A stretch of 64,000 nucleotides of DNA. Origin: an uncultured Dehalococcoidia bacterium (GTDB lineage: Bacteria > Chloroflexota > Dehalococcoidia > Lucifugimonadales > UBA3495). Below are positions 25,014 to 33,539 of the stretch, in pieces; positions within the stretch are counted from its first letter, which is position 1; every line of letters begins with the position of its first letter. The DNA lies in the NCBI GenBank assembly GCA_951812535.1, contig CATOSK010000001.1:1-64000 (forward strand). The letters are read 5' to 3'. The translations under genes were made by a program, and so were the position numbers. The notes beneath the pieces were generated by a model. It saw only the letters and a list, made by a program, of their open reading frames with translations, searched no databases and was not told the DNA's origin.

Positions 25014-26117
25014 TGACCTGCCCCCTATGGTTGTACCACTCTCTGTGTTAGTCCGACCGGTATTGGAGCCGGATCTGTTTGCCAGGTGGTTTCCGGTGCC
25101 GGAGGCCTATAGCACAGGTAGCTGTGTGGCCTGACCCGGTTGTGAGTCTGCCGGTACTGTTCGGTCAGCACCCGCACCTCCAGCAAAATGTGGAACACCT
25201 CCCTGTTCAGCAGTTCACCCCCCAGCTTGCCGTTGAAGCTCTCCACTTATCCGTTCTCCCAGTATCCGTTCTCCCACCGAGAACGAGGCTCGATGTACCG
25301 GGTCTTGGCTCCCACTCCTCCCAGCCATTCTCTGATCGTCCTGGCAGTGAATTCCGGGCCGTTATCTGAGCGAATATGCTCGGGCACTCCCTCGTCAGCC
25401 ATCAGCCCGGCGATGGTCTCGATCACATCCGAGGATCGGATGCTGCGTCCCGCCCGGATGGCCAAACACTCCCTCGTGTATTCCTCGATGACAGTCAACA
25501 ACCGCACCGGGCGCCCGTTCTTGGTCCTGATGTGGAGGAAGTCGTAGGTCCATACGTGGTTCCTCCTCTCCGGCCTCAGCCTGACGCAGGACTCGTCGTT
25601 CAGCCACAGCCGCCCCCTCCGGGGCTGCAGGGACGGCACCTTCAACCCCTCCCGCCGCCAGATCGCTCCACCCGCTTGTGATTCACCTACCACCCAGCAC
25701 CTCCCATCAGGGCAGTGATCCGCCGGTAGCCAAAGCGGCCGTACCGGGTGGCCAGCCCAACGATGTCGTTGGTCAGAGTCGGCTCGTCGTCCCGGACCAT
25801 CGGCTCATGGCGCTGGGGCGAGCGGGGCTGCTCCAGCACCTTGCAGGCCCGCCGCTCTGATATTCCCAGGACCGACCGGACGTGTTGGACGCCGAGACGG
25901 CGACGGGCGGGGCTCGGAAGTTTCCCTCCGCAGCCTCCTTGAGAATCTGATTGTTCAAGGTCAGTTCCGCCACCGCCCGCTTGAGCCGGACGTTCTCCGT
26001 CTCCCGCTGCTTGTTGATGATCTCCCCCGCCGTGTGTTTCCTCTTTGGCATCTCTTATCCCCCGTTTTGACCAGAATCCTAACATCCATTCTGGATTGAA
26101 TTCCGGGGGTCAGGTCA
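25014..26117 (-). mobile_element. Degraded IS3-family insertion sequence
   Basis: The left end TGACCTGCCCCCTA and the right end (read inward) TGACCTGACCCCCG form short imperfect inverted repeats beginning TG, as in IS3 elements. The 1.1-kb length is short for the family because the orfA region has lost its middle. The right end overlaps the 3' end of a broken methyltransferase gene, and no target duplication is obvious. Confidence 0.65.
25025..26051 (-). pseudogene. IS3-family transposase (orfA/orfB), inactivated
   Basis: The orfA start MPKRKHTAGEIINK jumps directly to the leucine-zipper part ENVRLKRAVAELTLNNQILKE, so the HTH middle is deleted. In orfB, WTYDFLHI (first Asp), RSDNGPEFTA (second Asp) and ESFNGKLGGELL (Glu) mark the DDE catalytic core, spread over three frames. 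A 15-bp tandem duplication at 25248-25276 (WENGYWENG) brings a stop codon just before the catalytic Glu segment. The reading frame is thus dead in several ways. Confidence 0.85.
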
Positions 26118-26522
26118 GGACCTCGCCGGCGCTGAGAGCGAACAGTTTCCGCCCGGTGTCGATGTAGTTGTCGAAGTGCTTCTCGGAGCCACAGTGGACG
26201 CACCTGCCCAGCAACGTCGGTCCCGAGGCGCCCCGTCGGACCGGAGCAGCCTCATCACTTCTTCGAAGACGCCCCACAGCCGGATCTGGTACCGAGGCTC
26301 GGGCCGGTTGTCGTCGTAGCCGTCGTACCCCCCCGTCGGCCTGCAGGCGAAAACCAGGCCACTTGGCGGTGGCGCCCGGGTTGTCCATCCCGCCGCCGTA
26401 GGAGTTGCGCAGGTTGTAGGGCGGCGAGGTGACCACCAAGCCGACGCACTCGTCGCCATCCCCCGCATCACCTCCAGGCAGTCGCCCTGGATGACGTTCC
26501 CCAGCTTGGTGGTCATCGTCAT
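26110..26522 (-). pseudogene. DNA methyltransferase remnant (SPPYN motif)
   Basis: From ATG 26522 the protein begins KLGNVIQGDCLEVMRGMA, typical of N4/N6-adenine or cytosine methyltransferases. The catalytic motif VVTSPPYNLRNSYGGGMD follows in another frame, then IRLWGVFEEVMRLLRSDG back in the first. The 3' part is missing; the last stop codon lies in the IS3 end. At least two frameshifts and a 3' truncation make it inactive. It overlaps the upstream small Cys-rich gene by ATGA, so the two once formed a coupled unit. Confidence 0.75.
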
Positions 26523-26725
26523 CCCTGCCCCCTTTCGCCCAGGCAGAGCATGCTGACGATGCCGTCCCGGCAGCACACCCAGACCAAGACCGTCCCCCCG
26601 AAGTCGGTGACCGTCGGGGATAGCGACTTCGTCCGGTCGTCCAGCCCGCACATGCTGCAGGGCGGAGCTGGGATCTTGTTGAAGAAAGCCTCGAGGGCGC
26701 ATCTTGAGCAAAGGTCTGGCTCCAC
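26519..26725 (-). CDS. Small Cys-rich protein coupled to the methyltransferase remnant
   Basis: A 68-residue protein with paired cysteines (CSRC at residues 6-9, CSMC at 23-26, CC near 51), which suggests a zinc site. Its stop overlaps the methyltransferase start (ATGA). I do not recognise a family. The coupling and intact frame argue that it is or was real; it may be an orphan of the decayed modification system. Confidence 0.5.
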   Translation of the reverse strand: MEPDLCSRCALEAFFNKIPAPPCSMCGLDDRTKSLSPTVTDFGGTVLVWVCCRDGIVSMLCLGERGQG

Positions 26726-26982
26726 CCAGAGGCAGGGTTCTCCGGTGCGCTAGATGCAGCTGGAGCAGTCGTCGTCGCTGCAGTTGCAGGAGCGGCAGAC
26801 GTTTCCTGTTGTTGTTAGTCCTTGGCTAGCGGGCACCACCCCCAACAAAAGGGCGTTTTTTCCAGCACACCTTCAAGCTCCCGGAGAAGAACCGCAGGAA
26901 TCACACCAAGACCCGGAAGCCTTCAACCCGGAAACCGGCATGGAAACCGCCCGCCCGCAATCCTCCCACGAAGGCCGAGCCT

Positions 26983-27294
26983 TTGGCGAAACATCCGAAA
27001 CACCGGCCCGAGCCTACCCAGGCCGAGGTGGAAGCCAGGAAAGAGAACCGGCGCGAGTATGAGCGGAAGAGGGCTCAGACCCCTGAGCGTAAGGAATACA
27101 GGCGACACCTTGCTCAGGCACACCGGGAGAAAGCGAAGGAAATCGGGCTCTGCAAGGACTGCCCGAATCCCGCGATGCTAGGACAGACCCACTGCCCCAC
27201 GTGCGCAGAAAAGAAACAAGTCTCCCGCAGGCAAGCCGAGAAACGGGCAACTCAGCAGAAAATCCAAGCATCCGGACAAACCTCGTTCTTCTGA
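26983..27294 (+). CDS. Basic protein with a C-terminal Cys4 zinc motif
   Basis: About 103 residues, very rich in Lys, Arg and Glu, with a long charged helical part and then CKDCPNPAMLGQTHCPTC, a compact zinc-binding pattern often seen in phage and mobile-element proteins. The TTG start at 26983 is uncertain, and the frame stays open upstream in a Lys/Pro-rich run that may belong to it. The function is unknown; nucleic-acid binding is plausible. Confidence 0.5.
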   Translation: MAKHPKHRPEPTQAEVEARKENRREYERKRAQTPERKEYRRHLAQAHREKAKEIGLCKDCPNPAMLGQTHCPTCAEKKQVSRRQAEKRATQQKIQASGQTSFF

Positions 27295-27512
27295 CAATCT
27301 CCGACACCGGCGGGACAAACAGACCCACCTCCTGCGGCAGGACCCCACGGGGGGATGTGGAAACGCAGACCTCCAGACCGGTTACCCGGACCCGGGGCGA
27401 AGGACCCATCGCGCCGGCCCTGCCCCGGGCATTCCAGGCCAAAATGTCGCTTGGGCACCCATGGCTTCCCTGATGTATCATGCCATGATACATTGCACGT
27501 CATGGGCCCGGT

Positions 27513-27749
27513 ATGCCAACGGTAGTGATCGAGGGGCGGTTCCGCTTCGTCATCAACACAAGGGAGAACAGGTACGAGCCACCCCACGTCCACGTCTGGG
27601 TGGACAACGACGACACCTGCCGCATCAACCTGGTCAGCGGGACCTTCATCGAACGGCCACCCCCCGGGACACACCGGGACATCATGGCAGCGTACAGGAA
27701 ACACTCCCGCCTTATCAACGAATTCTGGGAGAAGATCCACGGAGAGTGA
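27513..27749 (+). CDS. DUF4160 protein (toxin-antitoxin-like module)
   Basis: A 78-residue DUF4160 protein. It shows the family opening PTVVIEGRFRFVINTRENRYEPPHVHVW with the conserved E-PPHVHV motif, then a C-terminal helix (RLINEFWEKIHG). DUF4160 genes usually sit directly beside DUF2442 genes; here the next gene, 3 bases on, encodes a DUF2442-like domain fused to an HTH. The pair is predicted to behave as a toxin-antitoxin or similar small module, which is not experimentally secured to my knowledge. Confidence 0.85.
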   Translation: MPTVVIEGRFRFVINTRENRYEPPHVHVWVDNDDTCRINLVSGTFIERPPPGTHRDIMAAYRKHSRLINEFWEKIHGE

Positions 27750-27752
27750 ACA

Positions 27753-28256
27753 ATGAGCACCGTGAAGGTCGCAAATGCGGACCGGATGATTGTCGCAGTT
27801 GTCCTTGGCAGCAAGGGCATCGACGCCACCTTCGCAGATGGTTCCAGGGGAACAGTCCCGTTCAAGGACATTCCAGAGATTGGAGACCACTCCAACCTCA
27901 AGTCCGTCGAACTGCCGAACCCCTACGAAGTAATACTGACGACGACGCAAGATGAACAGGTGGAACTTCCCTGGGACTTCGTCAGGCATTACTGCGACCA
28001 CACCTACCAGCCCAGGATGGAGCTAATGGCCTCCCTGGGGAGGCAGATCCTGGGCGCAAGAATCCGGTCACTCAGGGAGGCGGCCGGCTTGACCCAGGAA
28101 GCTCTGGCCAGAGCGGCAGGAATCGGGCGCATCACGCTGGTCAGGCTGGAAAACGGGAGAAACGCACCGAAGCTCGGCACGCTGGAGTCCATAGCCAACG
28201 CCCTGGAACAGCCAATCGAAGACCTGCTCACAGACCGCGACGATTCCGACTTCTGA
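27753..28256 (+). CDS. DUF2442-like domain fused to an XRE-family HTH
   Basis: A 167-residue protein. Residues ~1-80 (VKVANADRMIVAVVLGSKGI, TFADGSRGTVPFKDIPEI) look like DUF2442. Residues ~100-160 (ARIRSLREAAGLTQEALARA, GIGRITLVRLENGRNAPKLG) are a clear HTH_3/XRE DNA-binding domain. The fusion suggests it binds the DUF4160 partner through one half and the shared promoter through the other, as self-repressing antitoxins do. It starts 3 bases after the DUF4160 stop with GGAGAG upstream. Confidence 0.85.
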   Translation: MSTVKVANADRMIVAVVLGSKGIDATFADGSRGTVPFKDIPEIGDHSNLKSVELPNPYEVILTTTQDEQVELPWDFVRHYCDHTYQPRMELMASLGRQILGARIRSLREAAGLTQEALARAAGIGRITLVRLENGRNAPKLGTLESIANALEQPIEDLLTDRDDSDF

Positions 28257-28336
28257 TTACTGACAGTTCGAGTGGGACAGGAGAGCCACCAACCACTTAG
28301 AATCCCCGTCATAAATCAAAGACGGGGGCAACAAGG

Positions 28337-28615
28337 ATGAGGGGAGAGTTTGCGACATGGGTAGACCGGTACCTGGACCACCTCCTGGACGCCTACGACC
28401 ACGACACCCCAGCTATCCTGGCAGACAACGCCCGAGCACTGGAACTCGGCGACCCAGGCCAACTCCCACCCACCGTTCTACCCCTGTTCCGCATCGACCT
28501 GGAGGCGCTCCGCTCCGACCCGGAATGGGCCGCCACCCGGCTCCAGGCATCCTACGCCGCCACCTTCAGGGTCATCCAGGAAATGCTGGCCGTGAAAACG
28601 CACAATGACGGGTAG
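28337..28615 (+). CDS. Hypothetical small protein
   Basis: 92 residues, acidic, predicted all-helical (WVDRYLDHLLDAYDHDTPAI near the start; YAATFRVIQEMLAVK near the end). No family recognised. AAGG lies directly before the ATG. It follows the DUF4160/DUF2442-HTH pair by about 80 bases and could be an island cargo gene. Confidence 0.45.
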   Translation: MRGEFATWVDRYLDHLLDAYDHDTPAILADNARALELGDPGQLPPTVLPLFRIDLEALRSDPEWAATRLQASYAATFRVIQEMLAVKTHNDG

Positions 28616-28809
28616 GCCCAACCCATCAGCAGGGAGTCGTAAGCACCGGGACCACGCCCCCAAGCGCAACACCCACAACCGGGAAAGAGATACGACGAAC
28701 CGCAAGCAACCGGGAAGTACCATAACCCCGGACAGTGACAGACCGCCCTTGCACCGGCGTAACTGTGCGGATAGAGTAACAATGTCACACAGCATCCCGG
28801 GGGCAGAAC

Positions 28810-29022
28810 ATGCCGGTCATCAGAATCAAGCCCGAGACCTACGACAGGCTGAAGCACTGGGCCATCCCGCTCGAGGACACGCCCAACGACGCCATTGAGC
28901 GGGTCCTGGACGCTCCGGAAGAGCACCGCGCCTGCAGGACAGGTGCGGCGGCCCGAGACCGTGAAATCGCCGAAGCCCAGAAGCAGGATAATCAGGAGGC
29001 CCCACCGTCCTCCCGAGAATAA
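28810..29022 (+). CDS. Small antitoxin-like / ribbon-helix-helix-like protein
   Basis: 70 residues beginning PVIRIKPETYDRLKHWAIPLEDTPNDAIERVL. This pattern (strand, helix, then DTPNxxIxRxL) recurs in small DNA-binding or antitoxin-like proteins near restriction and defence genes and resembles the SeqA-type N-terminal fold. The C-terminal half is low-complexity and charged. It lies 35 bases before the broken helicase gene, consistent with a lost defence operon. Confidence 0.6.
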   Translation: MPVIRIKPETYDRLKHWAIPLEDTPNDAIERVLDAPEEHRACRTGAAARDREIAEAQKQDNQEAPPSSRE

Positions 29023-29057
29023 CCAGCACGGCGAAACCAGGCGGAGGGCAGGGGTAG

Positions 29058-29862
29058 ATGAGCAGCATCCCGGAAATCACCGAAGGGCAGATCCTGACCG
29101 GCGTCATGTTCAACGAGCCCATGAGGGTCCTGATCACCCGGCAGGGCGGCACCGGGACAGTTATCGCCGGCCTGGTCTGCCAGAACTCCGGCCAGTTCCG
29201 CGAGGTCACCCTCTCCCAGGAAGACATCGGCCAGTTGAACGCCATCGACCCCAACGCCTCCTATGACGGCGACGGGGGCCTGCTCAAGCTGGCCCTGGAC
29301 GCCTAAACCCTGGGCATCGCCCACGAATTCGACCCCTACTTCGGCCTATCCATCTCCCGGGTGGACCCGCTGCCCCACCAGCTGGAGGCGGTCTACGAGT
29401 ACTTCATGAAGCTGCCCAGCGTCCGGTTCCTCTTAGCCGACGACGCCGGCGCCAGCAAGGCCATCATGGCCGGCCTCCTCATCAGGGAGCTCAAGCTCCG
29501 GGGACTGGTGGAGCGGATACTCATCGTCTGCCCCGCCAACCTGACCTTCCAGTGGCAGCGGGAACTCCTGGAGAAGTTCGACCAGCAGTTCGTCGTGATG
29601 CGGGGCTTCGACCAGGGCAATCGCATTTGGGGTCTCGAAGACCCATTGACGTTCATGATCCAGCCGCCCCCTTGATAAAGTGAGAAATGGATATTCGAGA
29701 AGTTACCCAAGGCAATAGTTAATAAAACGGTATATCGGTATCGAGCTGGGGCACCTGCATGGTGGTATCTTTCAAATGCGATAGCCCTGGGGATTCGACA
29801 TCCACAACCAGTTCGGGACGAACCAGTGGATGGAAGAAGACCAAGTGATCACCTCCCGGGCC
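29058..29862 (+). pseudogene. SNF2-type helicase N-terminus, decayed
   Basis: Residues 1-82 (ITEGQILTGVMFNEPMRVLI...) end at an in-frame TAA (29304), after which the same frame continues with HEFDPYFGLSISRVDPLPHQ, the Q-motif region of large SNF2-related helicases. The Walker A site reads DDAGASKAIMA instead of the expected GAGKT. A 177-bp MITE then interrupts the gene after RGFD. The frame resumes as FDIHNQFGTNQWMEEDQVIT until the IS701 insertion at 29867. Such helicases occur in DISARM-like and other defence loci. The remainder is absent. Confidence 0.8.
29613..29789. mobile_element. 177-bp MITE with CAGGGC ends inside the helicase remnant
   Basis: CAGGGCAATCGCATTTG (29613-29629) pairs with CAAATGCGATAGCCCTG (29773-29789), one mismatch in 17. 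It is flanked by GGCTTCGAC and GGATTCGAC, a 9-bp target duplication with one change. Ends starting CAGGG and duplications of 8-10 bp are known for the ISAs1 family, so I infer an ISAs1-mobilised element. It has no coding capacity. Confidence 0.8.
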
Positions 29863-29866
29863 CTAG

Positions 29867-31324
29867 TATTACAACGACAGATGGCGTGATAAGATTACTG
29901 AAAGATTGGGGAATGCTTGGTCAGGTGAGGCAGGGAAGTGGAAGCGGCGGTTTTCGAGCAGGTATACCAGGACTTTCAGGAGTTTCACGCCTACTTCGCT
30001 GGTCTGTTTGGCCGGAGGGAGACGCGGGAGCGCAGCGGACATTATCTGCAGGCCCTGCTGGTCCAATCCGTGGAGCGGCGCAACGCCGAGAACCTGTCGG
30101 AGACGGTCCCGGAGTCCGCCCGTGGGATGCAGCGGTTTCTCACCGACTCTCCCTGGGAAGACAACGCGGTCATAGGACGGTTGCAGGAGTATCTGGGTCC
30201 CCGGCTGGAGCATCCCGAGGGGGTGTGGGTGCTGGACGGCAGTGACTTTCCCAAGCAGGGCCGTAAGTCGGCGGGAGTGGCCCGTCAGTACTGCGGCCGG
30301 CTGGGGAAGGTGGCCAACTGCCAGGCGGGGCTGTTCCTGGCCTACGTGAGCCCGTTGGGACGGGCCCTGGTGGACAAGCGCCTGTATCTGCCGGAGAGCT
30401 GGACCTCGGACAAAGAGCGCTGCCAGGCGGCGGGAGTGCCGGAGGAGAGACGGGGCTACCGCTCGAAGACGGAGTTGGCCCTGGAGCTGCTGGAGCGGGC
30501 AGTGGACTTGGGCCACCTGAAGGCGGGATGGGTTGCCGCAGACGACGCCTTCGGGATGTCGCCGACCTTGCGGGAGGGTCTGGCGGCCCTGGAGATGAAG
30601 TACGTGCTGGACGTCCCTGCCGGCTTCACGGTGTGGCCGGCGGAGCCGCAGTGGACCACTCCGGTCTACCGGGGACGGGGTGGGCCTCCCAAGCCCAGGC
30701 TGGTGGGTGGGCAGCGCCGGACAATGCAGGAACGCGCCGGTGCCATCCCTGCTGAGGAATGGCGGGAGATCACGGTGGCCCAGGGGAGCCAGGGTCCCCG
30801 GACTTACCGGTTCATCGCCCAGCGGCTGCGGCCGACCAGCAGAAGGAAGCCCGGCGAAATCCACTGGGCCGTCTTTCGCCGGAACCTGGACGGCAGCGAA
30901 CCCCGCTACTACCTGTCCAACGCGCCGGAGGATACTCCGCTGGAGACCCTGGCATACGTGGGAGGCTCCCGTTGGCGCATCGAAACGGAGTTCGAGACAG
31001 AGAAGAGCGACGTGGGGCTGGACGAGTACGAGACCCGCACCTGGGCGGGCTGGCATCACCACGTGGCCTTGTGCCTCTTGGGCGGAGCCTTCCTGCTGAG
31101 CCTGCAGCAGGCCTGGGGGGAAAAAGATGCCCCGGGTCACCCGTCCCCAGGTGTACCGGGTGGTGCGGGAGATGCTGCCCAGGGAACGGTTCGGACCGGA
31201 GGAACTGCTGCGGTGGCTGACGGATACGCAGGATAGTAACGAACGGGCCAGTCGCTCCCACGCCAAGCGCCGCGCCAACCTTCGCGCCGCCTCCACCATC
31301 CCACCTTGATCTGTCGTTGTAATA
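29867..31324 (+). mobile_element. Nearly intact IS701-family insertion sequence
   Basis: Perfect inverted ends TATTACAACGACAGAT / ATCTGTCGTTGTAATA are each flanked by CTAG (29863-29866 and 31325-31328), which fits the 4-bp YTAR target duplication known for IS701. The 1458-bp element holds one transposase gene. No short tandem duplications are seen in it, unlike the other IS copies in this island, so it is probably the newest arrival. Confidence 0.92.
29938..31309 (+). CDS. IS701-family transposase, C-terminal frameshift
   Basis: A DDE transposase. The first catalytic Asp is in VLDGSDFPKQGRKSAGVARQ, the second in WVAADDAFG, and the Glu probably in WRIETEFETEKSDVGLDEYE. The main frame closes at 31236, but the expected C-terminus (MPRVTRPQVYRVVREMLPRE and onward to 31309) lies one frame away. 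The switch point is the run GGGGGGAAAAAG at ~31117-31128, where one base fewer gives a continuous ~457-codon gene. This is either a real slippage mutation or a homopolymer sequencing error. GTG 29938 is the likely start. Confidence 0.85.
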
Positions 31325-32953
31325 CTAGCAGCCTGTCCGAGAAACACAGTGATGCCAGGGTGAGGTTATGATCGGAGAAACCTCGGAGAAACCTCCAGGA
31401 AGGGAATACGCCGATGAACAAGACCTTCGGTCGCTATGACCCGGAGCAGCAGTTGCTGCTGCCGGCGGCTCTCCAGGAGTGGCTGCCGGAGGACCATCTG
31501 GCCTGCTTTGTTTCCGACGTGGTGGGGCAGCTTGATCTCTCGGAGATCAGCCACCGCTATGAGCAGGAAAGCCTGGGCGGACTGCCCTACCATCCCAGGA
31601 TGATGGTGAAGGTGCTGCTCTACGGCTACTGCATCGGGGTAGCCTCCTCGCGGCGCATAGCCCAGAGGCTGCACTAGGACATCGCCTTCCGGGTGCTGGC
31701 GGCCAACAACACGCCCGACTTCCGCACTATCGCCGACTTTCGCAAGGACCATCTGGCGGCGTTGTCTGGGGTGTTCCTGCAGGTGCTGGAGCTGTGCCAG
31801 AGGGCAGGACTGGTGAAGCTGGGCCATGTGGCTCTGGATGGGACCCCTGGATGGGACCCCTGGATGGGACCAAGGTCAGTGCCAACGGATCGAAGCACAA
31901 GGCCATGAGCTAAGGACGCATGAAGGAGAGGGAGGAGCAGTTGCAGGCCGAGGTGGACGAGTTGCTGCGGCGGTCCCAGGAGGTGGACGAGGAGGAGGCC
32001 CGCCGCTACGGCTGGGACAAACGCGGGGACGAACTACCGGAGGAGTTGTCCTTTCGGGAGGGGCGGCTGCGGAAGATCAGGGAGGCCAAGACGGCGTTGG
32101 AAGCCGAGGCTGAAGCCGCGGCCCAACAGGCTGAGGCGGCGGGCAAAGACCACCCCGGCGAGCCTGACGACAAGGCGCAGCGCAACTTCACCGACCCAGA
32201 CTCCCGCATCATGCCCGGACCGGGAGGCTGGGACTTCCAGCAGCCCTACACCAGCAGTCCTACAATTGCCAGGCAGTGGTGGACCATGAACACCAGGTGA
32301 TCGTGGCGGCTCGCGCCACCAGCCAGCCATCGGACAAGCAGCAGGCGGTGGCGATGGTCGGGGAGACCATCGGCAACACCGGCGCGATGCCGAGGGAAGT
32401 GTCGGCCGACGCGGGCTACTACTCGGCCCCGGCGGTGGCCCGGTTGCAGGCTTCAGGCGTGGACCCGTTCATCGCGCCGGAGAAGACCCGCCACGGCACC
32501 AGACCACCGCCGGTGCCTCGGGGACGAATCCCCAGGGGACTATCGGCCCGAGACCGGATGCGACGGAAGTTGCAGACCAAACGGGGGCGGCAGCGCTACG
32601 CCCTGCGCATGGAAAGGGTGGAGCCGGTGTTCGGTCAGATCCAACAGGGCCGTGGCTTCCGGCAGTTCCTGCCAGTTCCTGCTACGTGGCCTGGAAAAGG
32701 TCAAGAGGGAGTGGTCGCTGATCTGCGCCAGCCACAACCTGCTCAAGCTCTTCCGGTTCGGGACCTGCCTGCCCGGCAGGAAACGTGGCAACGGCCCAGC
32801 CGGGGCCGCCGGAGAGCAGCGCGGCGCCGTCATCATTCTGATGATCGGGAGACTGGCCCAACGCGGGCGTTCAGCATCGCCAGCAACGGTGGTCGCCTCC
32901 TGACCCAGCCCCAACGTCAAGGCCAGTCAACCAATCCTCGGACAGGGTGCTAG
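31325..32953 (+). mobile_element. Degraded IS1182-family insertion sequence
   Basis: Inverted ends CTAGCAGCCTGTCCGAGA (31325) and TCGGACAGGGTGCTAG (ending 32953) bound the element, which directly abuts IS701 and shares its CTAG. The interior encodes one transposase broken by stops and tandem duplications. Left-end sequence 31372-31393 carries an 11-bp tandem duplication. Confidence 0.8.
31414..32903 (+). pseudogene. IS1182-family transposase, inactivated
   Basis: The protein begins FGRYDPEQQLLLPAALQEWL and continues HPRMMVKVLLYGYCIGVASS, typical for IS1182. An in-frame TAG (31675) precedes DIAFRVLAANNTPDFRTIADF. A 13-bp unit repeated 2.8 times (31835-31871) disrupts the VALDGTK catalytic Asp site. 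A 14-bp duplication (32237-32264) disrupts DFQQ-YNCQAVVD, and a 10-bp one (32663-32682) disrupts [10 protein letters not shown]. The third catalytic region lies near [12 protein letters not shown]. At least five lesions make it inactive. Confidence 0.88.
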
Positions 32954-32956
32954 GTC

Positions 32957-33118
32957 CTACGGAACTTGGTCCATGCCCTTGTAGCGAAAAACCCGGGCGA
33001 CTCGATCGTCGGGAGCACATTCGAGGGCAAACGCCACGGTCTCGGTAGAATTCATCCTCTGGGAAAGATCCACCAAGTCATTCGGCGACGGGTTCATCCA
33101 GAAAGTTCCGGTCGGCAT
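32957..33118 (-). CDS. 53-residue hypothetical protein
   Basis: Starts PTGTFWMNPSPNDLVDLSQR and ends FRYKGMDQVP. AGGAGGT lies 6 bases before its ATG, the strongest Shine-Dalgarno sequence in the neighbourhood. No family recognised. It follows the MSKRQ gene (33177-33434) on the same strand and lies next to the IS1182 end, so it may be the tail of an older operon. Confidence 0.5.
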   Translation of the reverse strand: MPTGTFWMNPSPNDLVDLSQRMNSTETVAFALECAPDDRVARVFRYKGMDQVP

Positions 33119-33176
33119 CACTTGACCTCCTGGTTGTCGAAACCTCGTGAAGGTTGATAAAACCCAAGTGCATCCT

Positions 33177-33434
33177 TCATCCCCCTTGAAGGGAGCACCG
33201 TCGCTCTGCGCTTGAGCAACCCCGAGACTCAGTGGTTCCGTCTTGTACCATGGTCATGTCTTCGTTGTAACGGTTGCACGGTACGCCTGCCTGGGCCGGC
33301 AGGGCCACGCAGGCCGGGCCAGGCGCGTTGCCGGCGTCATTCAGCCCCTTAACCTCCCGGGCCTCGGCGAACGTCATCGAAGCCCGGAGCTTGCGCAGTT
33401 CCCGGCGGTTGAGAGTGTCCTGTCGTTTGGACAT
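33177..33434 (-). CDS. Hypothetical protein interrupted upstream by IS21
   Basis: About 85 residues starting MSKRQDTLNRRELRKLRASM. The N-terminal ~35 residues look like a regular basic helix; the later half is irregular and may be out of frame. Removing the IS21 element and one copy of its target duplication joins this ATG to the end of another minus-strand frame as TGATG, implying translational coupling in the original operon. Confidence 0.4.
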   Translation of the reverse strand: MSKRQDTLNRRELRKLRASMTFAEAREVKGLNDAGNAPGPACVALPAQAGVPCNRYNEDMTMVQDGTTESRGCSSAERRCSLQGG

Positions 33435-33539
33435 CAAAGGACTGTCGATTTACCGAATCAATGACCCTCTGATTTACAGGGTCATAGACCGACCCTGGGA
33501 GGGTGATGTTTTGAGTAATATCAGGTCTTGGCCTGGGGG

